NCBI GenBank assembly: GCA_902782785.1
Contig: CACZOH010000097.1
Coordinates: 1 to 6,674, forward strand
Length of the DNA stretch: 6,674 nucleotides
From: an uncultured Ruminococcus sp.
GTDB lineage: Bacteria; Bacillota; Clostridia; Oscillospirales; CAG-272
Direction: 5' to 3'
Shown here: positions 1 to 5,491 of the stretch, in pieces
Layout: every line of letters starts with the position of its first letter
Position numbering within the stretch: position 1 is the stretch's first letter
Notes under the pieces: generated by a model
The model's input: only the letters and a program-made list of their open reading frames with translations
Databases searched by the model: none
What the model was told of the DNA's origin: nothing
Made by a program: the position numbers and the translations under genes

Positions 1-1181
1 CGCTCCGCGGAGTAAATCAGAGGACGAAGCTGTTTTTCTTTACGATGGCTGACTGGAGCATAGTAAAATTCGAGCCTGTCGTTTCGGCAGAATTTTACAG
101 CGTTAAAATATACATGCCCGGCGGCGTGCGCGCCGCGGTGAACGGCGTTTCCGTATCGGAAGACGAGATAAAAAAAGATGAGGACGTACCTTACTGTTAT
201 ATCGACGAGCTGTTGAAGGAGCCGACCGTAACGCTTACCGAAAACGGAAAAGACGTGGACTTCCTGCTTCGCGACGGCGTCGTATATCCCATGAGATACT
301 GCTATACGCTGACGCTCCCCGAATATATAAAGGTCTATATGAACGGCACGCAGAAGGAGCACGAGGGATCGGCCGACGGAAATTACCGCTACTCGTTTGC
401 AGAAATGCTCGAGCCCGTCGTGGAGGTCGAAGACGAAACGGGATACAGAAAGACGGTGGATCTTGCCGCGCCCGACGTTTCCATTTACGAATATTCAGTC
501 ACCGTCCCCGAGACGTACGGCCTGACCGTCGGAAGCTACGAGCCGAAGCCGACCGGAAAGACCGTTCCCCACAAGGACGCGGACGCGCTGGCGGAGTATA
601 ACGGCATCAAGCTTCCCGCCTCCGTTGAATACAGCTTCAGATCGCTCGATCCGGACGCGGAATACGTGATACATACGGGAAAAGATGACGTAAAAATGAA
701 AGGCCGTACGACGGTCGTCACCGATCTGTTTTCGTCCGACGCGCTCCCCTCTCTTGCCTCCGACATAGACGTTTTCGGTATATGCAAAGTCTGGAGCGAT
801 CTGATGACGGGCGATCTTGAGGGCAGAGAGAACGGATTTTACAACGCGGCGAAATATCTCGTAAAAGACTCGTCCCTGTATAAATACGCATACAAATGGG
901 CGACCGGCGTGGATATAACGTTCCACTGGGATCACAAGATACTCGGCGTAAAGGACGTGAGCGTTACCGATTATATCAAATACAGCGACACCTGTTTTTC
1001 GTGTCATGTGTATTTCAAAAAAGAGATGTACGTATACTTCAACTCGGGAATGTACCGGGACGATATATTCGACAACATAGTTTATTTCATATACGTTGAC
1101 GATACGGACGATAAAAAAGATAATCCGCATTGGGCGATAGCCGCGATGCACGGACCGGAGGCGGAAAATGAAGGTACTTAA
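1..1181 (+). CDS. Probable envelope protein with tandem beta-type repeats and C-terminal NTF2-like domain (5' partial)
   Basis: I do not recognise a named gene here. The reading frame is open to the left edge with no stop (first full codon at base 3). The first ATG (base 45) has no well-placed Shine-Dalgarno, since GAGGA at 20-24 lies about 20 nt upstream. The gene therefore probably begins outside the window. Counting from that Met, three degenerate repeats of about 65 residues are visible (about 16-83, 84-148 and 149-226). Each opens with a tyrosine-rich strand followed by a proline or glycine turn; NG motifs occur at 33-34, 100-101 and 186-187. Residues about 232-371 alternate helix and strand like an NTF2/SnoaL-type domain. 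This order resembles the extracellular part of TcaA/YvbJ-like proteins (anchor, Ig-like repeats, NTF2-like end); that is a resemblance by architecture, not a homology I could test. Any N-terminal anchor would lie upstream. The 3' end overlaps the glycosidase gene by 14 bp, suggesting translational coupling and a shared envelope role. Confidence 0.62.
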   Translation, partial: LRGVNQRTKLFFFTMADWSIVKFEPVVSAEFYSVKIYMPGGVRAAVNGVSVSEDEIKKDEDVPYCYIDELLKEPTVTLTENGKDVDFLLRDGVVYPMRYCYTLTLPEYIKVYMNGTQKEHEGSADGNYRYSFAEMLEPVVEVEDETGYRKTVDLAAPDVSIYEYSVTVPETYGLTVGSYEPKPTGKTVPHKDADALAEYNGIKLPASVEYSFRSLDPDAEYVIHTGKDDVKMKGRTTVVTDLFSSDALPSLASDIDVFGICKVWSDLMTGDLEGRENGFYNAAKYLVKDSSLYKYAYKWATGVDITFHWDHKILGVKDVSVTDYIKYSDTCFSCHVYFKKEMYVYFNSGMYRDDIFDNIVYFIYVDDTDDKKDNPHWAIAAMHGPEAENEGT

Positions 1182-2277
1182 AACAATCGGCATAATATTG
1201 CTGTTTATATTCACGCTGCTCCTTATTGCCTGCGGAACGCTGTATATCGGTATGAGGGATATATGCACGTCCGCGGAATCGACGCGCAACACTTTCATCA
1301 CTACGGTGCTTGAAACGGGTCAGTTCAAATTCTTAGCCTCCCTATGTCTGAGCGACCGTGAGATAGACGAGGTGGTGAAATCGAACTCCATGGCGAAGCC
1401 GACAGACGAGGTGCTCGACACCTCTCTCATCAAAATCGCAAGCGTGAGCGATCACAGCTCAGACGTACACGGTACGGATATATCCTCCTCCGTGAAAGAG
1501 AACGAAGGGGATAAAACCGATAAGGATGAAAAGGATATCGAGATAATCCAGGTACCGGGGCTCACGTACCACGGCGTCATGATGATCGTCAAGGACCCGT
1601 CGCGCGTGTCCGTTGCGACGATATACAACAACGGATGGCCCGATCTCGGCATACCGCTCAAGGATATAGTTGAAAGAGACGGCGCGATAGGCGGCATAAA
1701 CGGAGGGCTTTACAACTCCTACAACAATCACGGCGGATGTCCGTACGGCGTATGCATCAGCCGCGGGGAAATAGTCAGAAACAAGCCGTCCGAATACGAA
1801 AACCTCGTTTTCATAGGCTTTACGGAGGACAACATCCTGCAGATAACAGACCTCACCGGCAAGACGCAGAAGGACGTCGTTGAAATGCAGAAAACGCTCA
1901 GACTGCGCGACGGCGTCTGCTTCCAAGAGGTCGCGTACACGGATAACAACCATTTCGTCACGCTTGTCAAAAACGGAGTGCCGCGCGAGATGAACGGCAA
2001 GGGGAGCGGATTGAATCCGAGGACCGTCATAGGACAGCGCGCGGACGGAGCGATCCTGCTTTTCGTCACGGACGGCAGAGGCTATAACAACCATCTCGGC
2101 GCGTCGGCGGGAGATCTTATAGAAATTATGATGCGCTACGGCGCGGTAAACGCCGCAAACCTTGACGGCGGCAGCTCCACGTGCATGTATTACGACGGAC
2201 AGTATCTGCAGAACAGCGTGACGTTCATATATTCTCAGACGTCCTGGAGACTGCCCTGCGCCTTCGTGATACATTGA
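1168..2277 (+). CDS. Membrane-anchored phosphodiester glycosidase family protein (NAGPA/DUF2233-like)
   Basis: Members of this family are related to N-acetylglucosamine-1-phosphodiester alpha-N-acetylglucosaminidase; in bacteria they are often linked to cell-surface glycans, but the substrate here is unknown. The 369-residue protein starts with a Lys-flanked hydrophobic segment (about 7-28), a single membrane anchor with the rest outside. LIAC at 19-22 also fits a lipobox, so a lipoprotein is possible. Residues 95-125 form a hydrophilic, acidic linker rich in Ser, Asp, Glu and Lys. The catalytic domain follows, with GGINGG at 175-180, the NPRTVIGQ strand at 283-290, TDGR at 301-304 and the family signature NLDGGSSTCM at 331-340. 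It ends with a typical RLPCAFVI strand. The ATG at 1168 is supported by GGAGG at 1157-1161, 6 nt upstream. The gene overlaps the preceding gene by 14 bp. No convincing terminator follows it. Confidence 0.87.
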   Translation: MKVLKTIGIILLFIFTLLLIACGTLYIGMRDICTSAESTRNTFITTVLETGQFKFLASLCLSDREIDEVVKSNSMAKPTDEVLDTSLIKIASVSDHSSDVHGTDISSSVKENEGDKTDKDEKDIEIIQVPGLTYHGVMMIVKDPSRVSVATIYNNGWPDLGIPLKDIVERDGAIGGINGGLYNSYNNHGGCPYGVCISRGEIVRNKPSEYENLVFIGFTEDNILQITDLTGKTQKDVVEMQKTLRLRDGVCFQEVAYTDNNHFVTLVKNGVPREMNGKGSGLNPRTVIGQRADGAILLFVTDGRGYNNHLGASAGDLIEIMMRYGAVNAANLDGGSSTCMYYDGQYLQNSVTFIYSQTSWRLPCAFVIH

Positions 2278-2360
2278 AAAGCGGGCGAAAAAACACGGCG
2301 CGGTATTATATGATAAATATTATTTAGAGTTAAATATATGTAAACAATCAGGCGTACGGG

Positions 2361-2390
2361 TTGACATAACGGGTGGAATTGTGGTATAAT
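2361..2390 (+). promoter_or_regulatory. Sigma-A (sigma-70 type) promoter of the pur operon
   Basis: A consensus -35 box TTGACA (2361-2366) and a consensus -10 box TATAAT (2385-2390) are separated by 18 bp. TGG just before the -10 gives an extended -10 element (TGn). Transcription should start near 2397, giving a leader of about 134 nt that contains the riboswitch. The region upstream at about 2304-2346 is strikingly AT-rich and could act as an upstream element, though it lies somewhat further out than usual. A promoter this close to consensus suggests strong constitutive initiation, with control left to the RNA leader. Confidence 0.92.
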
Positions 2391-2407
2391 TCACACAACA
2401 TCAAAAC

Positions 2408-2479
2408 ACGGCGCGTGACTGACGGAACAGCGGACAACCGCGAGGGAGCGACTGCCGTATAACGCCGACCGTCTGGGCA
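2408..2479 (+). promoter_or_regulatory. ZTP riboswitch aptamer (pfl motif)
   Basis: The leader RNA matches the ZTP/ZMP-sensing pfl motif. P1 is closed by ACGGC (2408-2412) with GCCGT (2454-2458). The conserved internal segments are GTGACT (2415-2420) and GGGAGCGA (2444-2451). P2 is GCGG (2430-2433) with CCGC (2438-2441) around a four-base loop ACAA. The conserved 3' block CCGACCGTCTGGGCA occupies 2465-2479, with a short P3 formed by GCC (2464-2466) and GGC (2476-2478). The pseudoknot pairs GACGG (2421-2425) with CCGTC (2469-2473) perfectly. The ligand, ZTP or ZMP (AICAR phosphate), builds up when 10-formyl-THF is too low for the PurH step. The switch sits between the promoter and purE, as known for this class, and should control the whole operon. 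Confidence 0.96.
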
Positions 2480-2520
2480 TACTTGAACAACAGTCCGAGT
2501 GTGCCCTTTTGTATTTTTTT
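2475..2520 (+). terminator. Intrinsic terminator, expression platform of the ZTP riboswitch
   Basis: GGGCATACTT (2475-2484) pairs along all ten positions with GAGTGTGCCC (2497-2506), allowing G-U pairs in RNA, around a 12-nt loop. A T-rich tract, TTTTGTATTTTTTT (2507-2520), follows directly. The first bases of the 5' arm (2475-2479) are also the last conserved bases of the aptamer, including the P3 strand. Aptamer folding and terminator formation therefore exclude each other: ligand binding should block the terminator and allow read-through into purE (genetic ON switch). Confidence 0.93.
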
Positions 2521-2528
2521 GAGGTGAT
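2521..2528 (+). promoter_or_regulatory. Strong Shine-Dalgarno site of purE
   Basis: GAGGTGAT matches eight bases of the complement of the 16S rRNA 3' end and precedes the purE ATG at 2531. It begins immediately after the terminator U-tract, so it is transcribed only when the terminator is bypassed. It fixes the purE start and shows that control is at transcription rather than by hiding the ribosome site. Confidence 0.85.
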
Positions 2529-2530
2529 TT

Positions 2531-3013
2531 ATGAAAAAAATCGGTATCATAATGGGGTCAGACAGCGATCTGCCGACAGTAAAAAAAGCAACGGAAATGC
2601 TTGACCTTTTCGGCGCGCCGTATGAGGCGCATATCTACTCCGCGCACAGAACGCCCGAAAAAGCGGCGGAATTTGCAAAAAACGCGCGTGAGAACGGCTT
2701 CGGCGTTATAATCGCCGCGGCGGGAATGGCGGCGCACCTCGCGGGCGCGATCGCCGCGAACACCACGCTTCCGGTCATAGGCATACCGTGCGCGGGCGGC
2801 GCGTTCAACGGGCTTGACGCGCTTTTATCAACGGTCCAGATGCCGACGGGGATCCCCGTGGCGACGGTCGCCGTCGGCGGCGGCGCAAACGCGGCTCTTC
2901 TCGCGCTGCAGATACTCGCGGTGGAGGACGCGGAGCTTGCCGCAAAGCTTTGCGAAAAAAGGAAAAACGACGCCGGGGCGGTCTTGAAAAAAGACGCGGC
3001 GCTTGAGATTTAA
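2531..3013 (+). CDS. purE: N5-carboxyaminoimidazole ribonucleotide mutase, class I PurE
   Basis: PurE converts N5-CAIR to CAIR in de novo purine synthesis in the cytoplasm. The 160-residue length is normal for the single-domain bacterial enzyme, which forms an octamer. Motifs in order: GSDSD at 9-13 (phosphate-binding loop), SAHRTP at 37-42 with the conserved His39, AGMAAHLAG at 64-72, the VIGIP strand at 82-86, and GLDALLSTVQMP at 94-105 followed by GIPVATVAVGGGANAALLA. The SAHR motif and the AAHLAG segment fit class I (N5-CAIR mutase) rather than class II (direct AIR carboxylase), so a PurK partner would be expected. No purK lies next to it. The gene is unusually Ala-rich in its C-terminal half, which raises local GC. 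It is the first gene after the ZTP riboswitch and is followed 9 bp later by the purF-like gene. Confidence 0.97.
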   Translation: MKKIGIIMGSDSDLPTVKKATEMLDLFGAPYEAHIYSAHRTPEKAAEFAKNARENGFGVIIAAAGMAAHLAGAIAANTTLPVIGIPCAGGAFNGLDALLSTVQMPTGIPVATVAVGGGANAALLALQILAVEDAELAAKLCEKRKNDAGAVLKKDAALEI

Positions 3014-3022
3014 GGAGATAAT

Positions 3023-4447
3023 ATGGGCGGATTTTTCGGTATAACGTCAAGAAACGACTGTATGACGGACGTGTTTTTCGGTGTTGATTATCATTCTCAT
3101 TTAGGCACGAAGCACGGCGGACTTGCCGCGTACGACAAGGAAATAGGTCTTCAGAGAAAGATCCACAGCATAGGCAACTCTCCGTTCAGGACGAAATTTG
3201 AAAACATATTCTCCGAAATGAAGGGCACCTCGGCGATAGGCTGTATAAGCGACACGTTCCCGCAGCCGCTTCTTCTGCGCTCCAAATTCGGAAGCTACGC
3301 CATATGCGTGACGGGCGTGATAAACAATATGGACGACCTGATAAAGAGCTATCTTGAGGTCACGGGAGCGCATTTTGACGCGATGACCGGCGGCAAGGTG
3401 AACGGAGTGGAGCTTTTCGCCGCGCTGATGGACCACAAGGATACGTTTGCGGAGGGCATAAGATACGCGCAGGAGCTCATAGACGGAACGGCGTCCGTGC
3501 TCATACTCCGCGAGGACGGAAACATCATAGCCGCGCGCGACAAATACGGACGGCTGCCCGTACAGATAGGCAAACGTGACGACGGCTTCGCCGTATCGTT
3601 TGAATCATTTGCGTATCTCAAGCTCGGCTTCGAGCCGTTCTGCGAGCTGGGACCGGGCGAGATAGTTCAGGTGACGCCCGACGCGGTGATCAGACTTGCG
3701 GAGCCCGAAAAGAAAAAGCGCATCTGCTCCTTTCTCTGGAGCTATTACGGCTATCCGACATCTACGTACGAGGGTGTGAACGTAGAGGCCATGCGTTACA
3801 GAAACGGCGAGATAATGGCGGAAGCCGATATGGAAAGCAAAAACGCGGAAAACGTGGATTACGTCGGCGGCGTGCCCGATTCCGGAACTCCGCACGCGAT
3901 AGGCTATTCAAACAGAAGCCATAAACCGTTTGCACGCGCGTTCATCAAATATACGCCCACCTGGTCGCGCAGCTTTATGCCGGCTGATCAGACGGACAGA
4001 AACAAAATAGCGAAAATGAAACAGATACCCGTCCACGAGCTTATAACGGACAAGGAGCTTCTGTTTGTGGACGATTCGATAGTCCGCGGCACGCAGCTGC
4101 GCGAGACGGTAGAATTTCTGTACGAGAACGGCGCCAAGGCGGTTCATATGCGCTCCGCCTGTCCGCCCATAATGTACGGGTGCAAATTTCTCAACTTCTC
4201 ACGCGCGACAAGCGATATGGAGCTTATCGCCCGCCGCGTGATAGCCGAGCTTGAGGGAGAAGAAGGATTCAATCATATAAAAGAGTACAGCGACGGAACA
4301 ACGGAAAGAGGACGCGCCCTGCGCGACGCCATCTGCCGGAAATTCAACTTCAAGTCGCTTGAATTTCAGACGATAGAGGGCATAGTCCGGGCGATAGGGA
4401 TAGACAAATCCGAGCTTTGTACATACTGCTGGGACGGAGAGGAGTAA
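3023..4447 (+). CDS. purF: Amidophosphoribosyltransferase-like protein (PurF family) lacking the glutaminase active site
   Basis: PurF normally makes 5-phosphoribosylamine from PRPP, using ammonia released from glutamine by an N-terminal Ntn domain. The length (474) and C-terminal half fit PurF: VPDSG at 284-288, the PRPP loop VDDSIVRGT at 349-357, and CPPIMYGC at 380-387. The N-terminus reads MGGFFGI where PurF has (M)CGVFGI, so the nucleophile Cys is Gly2. By eye-alignment, the other glutaminase residues are also changed: the GHVRYS segment reads GCISDT at 73-78 (Arg to Ser76), the oxyanion Asn-Gly reads T97-G98, and the Asp of SDTE is Gly128. Cys235, Cys387, Cys466 and Cys469 match the four Fe-S ligands known in Bacillus PurF. 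Similar MGGFFG proteins exist, as I recall, in gut Clostridia and Bacteroides and are annotated as PurF. It may use free ammonia, need a separate glutaminase, or have another role. AAGGAG at 3012-3017, overlapping the purE stop, fixes the start. Confidence 0.86.
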   Translation: MGGFFGITSRNDCMTDVFFGVDYHSHLGTKHGGLAAYDKEIGLQRKIHSIGNSPFRTKFENIFSEMKGTSAIGCISDTFPQPLLLRSKFGSYAICVTGVINNMDDLIKSYLEVTGAHFDAMTGGKVNGVELFAALMDHKDTFAEGIRYAQELIDGTASVLILREDGNIIAARDKYGRLPVQIGKRDDGFAVSFESFAYLKLGFEPFCELGPGEIVQVTPDAVIRLAEPEKKKRICSFLWSYYGYPTSTYEGVNVEAMRYRNGEIMAEADMESKNAENVDYVGGVPDSGTPHAIGYSNRSHKPFARAFIKYTPTWSRSFMPADQTDRNKIAKMKQIPVHELITDKELLFVDDSIVRGTQLRETVEFLYENGAKAVHMRSACPPIMYGCKFLNFSRATSDMELIARRVIAELEGEEGFNHIKEYSDGTTERGRALRDAICRKFNFKSLEFQTIEGIVRAIGIDKSELCTYCWDGEE

Positions 4448-4450
4448 AAT

Positions 4451-5491
4451 ATGGAAAATTCAAGATCCGAGGCGTACGCCAGATCCGGCGTAGACATAAC
4501 CGCGGGATATAAAGCGGTTGAGCTTATGAAAAAACATATCGCAAGGACGGTGATACCGGGCGTAGTATCCGGTATCGGCGGCTTCGGCGGTCTGTTCGAG
4601 CTCGATCTTACGGGGATAAACAAGCCCGTGCTCGTATCGGGCACGGACGGCGTGGGAACAAAATTAAAGCTCGCGTTTCTGGCTGACAGGCACGATACCG
4701 TGGGTATAGACTGCGTCGCCATGTGTGTGAACGACGTTATATGCTGCGGCGCAAAGCCCCTGTTCTTCCTTGATTACATCGCCTGCGGCAAAAACATCCC
4801 GGAGCGCATAGCGGACATAGTGAAGGGCGTCTGCGACGGCTGCGTACAGTCCGGCGCCGCGCTCATAGGCGGCGAGACCGCGGAAATGCCCGGATTTTAC
4901 CCGGAGGACGAATACGACCTCGCCGGTTACTGCACCGGCGTCGTCGACAAAGACAAAATTATAGACAACTCGAAAATGAGAGCGGGCGACGCCGTTATCG
5001 CGCTTCCGTCAAGCGGCGTACATTCAAACGGCTTTTCGCTCGTGCGCCGCGTTTTCGACGTCGAACACGCCGATATAAAATCGCCGGTCGCCGAACTTAA
5101 CGGCAAGAGCGTGCTCGAAACGCTTTTAACGCCGACGAAAATATACGTAAAACCGATATTAAAGCTGCTTGAAACCGTTGAAGTACACGGTATATCCCAT
5201 ATCACCGGCGGCGGCTTTTACGAAAACATCCCGAGAAGCGTGCCGGACGGCTTGGGCGTCGTGATAAAAGAAAAAGACGTTAAGGTTTTGCCGATATTCG
5301 ATCTGATAGAAAAGAAAGGCGATATCAGCCGCCGCGATATGTATAACACTTTCAATATGGGCGTGGGCATGGACGTTATCGTACCCGCGGAGCAGGCCGA
5401 CGCGTCTTTACGGATACTGAAAGAATGCGGAGAGGACGCGTATATCGTCGGCGAAGTCAAAGAAAGCGAAGAAAAAATATGTCTTATTTAA
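4451..5491 (+). CDS. purM: Phosphoribosylformylglycinamidine cyclo-ligase (AIR synthetase)
   Basis: PurM uses ATP to close FGAM to 5-aminoimidazole ribonucleotide, the fifth step of purine synthesis. The 346 residues match the usual length. Motifs in order: YARSGVDI at 9-16, GTDGVGTKL at 64-72 (ATP/phosphate binding), MCVNDV at 91-96, GGETAEMPGFY at 140-150, SSGVHSNGFSL at 187-197, HITGGGFYENIPR at 250-262 and FNMGVGM at 301-307. This is the complete PurM signature set with no missing part. The ATG at 4451 lies 3 bp after the purF-like stop and follows a GGAGAGGAG stretch at 4436-4444 with about 6 nt spacing. Its last 13 bp overlap the transporter gene that follows. I see nothing unusual in the protein itself; the interest is in its neighbours. 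Confidence 0.98.
   Translation: MENSRSEAYARSGVDITAGYKAVELMKKHIARTVIPGVVSGIGGFGGLFELDLTGINKPVLVSGTDGVGTKLKLAFLADRHDTVGIDCVAMCVNDVICCGAKPLFFLDYIACGKNIPERIADIVKGVCDGCVQSGAALIGGETAEMPGFYPEDEYDLAGYCTGVVDKDKIIDNSKMRAGDAVIALPSSGVHSNGFSLVRRVFDVEHADIKSPVAELNGKSVLETLLTPTKIYVKPILKLLETVEVHGISHITGGGFYENIPRSVPDGLGVVIKEKDVKVLPIFDLIEKKGDISRRDMYNTFNMGVGMDVIVPAEQADASLRILKECGEDAYIVGEVKESEEKICLI

Noticed and set aside
45..47. ATG at 45 as the true start of the first gene
   Set aside because: There is no ribosome site at proper distance, the frame stays open with plausible codons to the window edge, and the sequence around this Met reads as the interior of a folded domain.
495..1301. Long open frame on the - strand opposite the first gene and the start of the glycosidase gene
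   Set aside because: It mirrors the codon pattern of the + strand genes, has no recognisable motif or ribosome site, and would lie wholly antisense to well-supported genes. The same applies to the other antisense frames in the window, such as 1459-2274 and 5815-6261.
2321..2345. Terminator for the glycosidase gene
   Set aside because: The only hairpin is a 6-bp AT-only stem with no following T-tract; no GC-rich stem is present between 2278 and 2360.
2531..3013. Class II PurE (direct AIR carboxylase)
   Set aside because: Class II proteins carry SAHK-type and differently spaced CO2-site motifs; this sequence has SAHRTP and AGMAAHLAG, as in class I.
3059..3061. Cys13 of the PurF-like protein as an alternative Ntn nucleophile after propeptide removal
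   Set aside because: Bacillus PurF does have an 11-residue propeptide, but here GGFFGI at residues 2-7 aligns with the mature CGVFGI. Cys13 would leave CMTDVF, which lacks the family N-terminus, and the other glutaminase residues are missing as well.
5425..5478. Upstream in-frame ATG at 5425 as start of the FNT protein
   Set aside because: The added 18 residues are almost all Arg, Lys, Gln and Ser, come from purM coding sequence in another frame, and do not occur in FNT N-termini. ATG 5479 gives a normal FNT start.
4451..5491. Frameshift or disruption of purM by the overlapping membrane gene
   Set aside because: PurM is full length with all motifs; the overlap is limited to its last 13 bp and is a normal operon junction.
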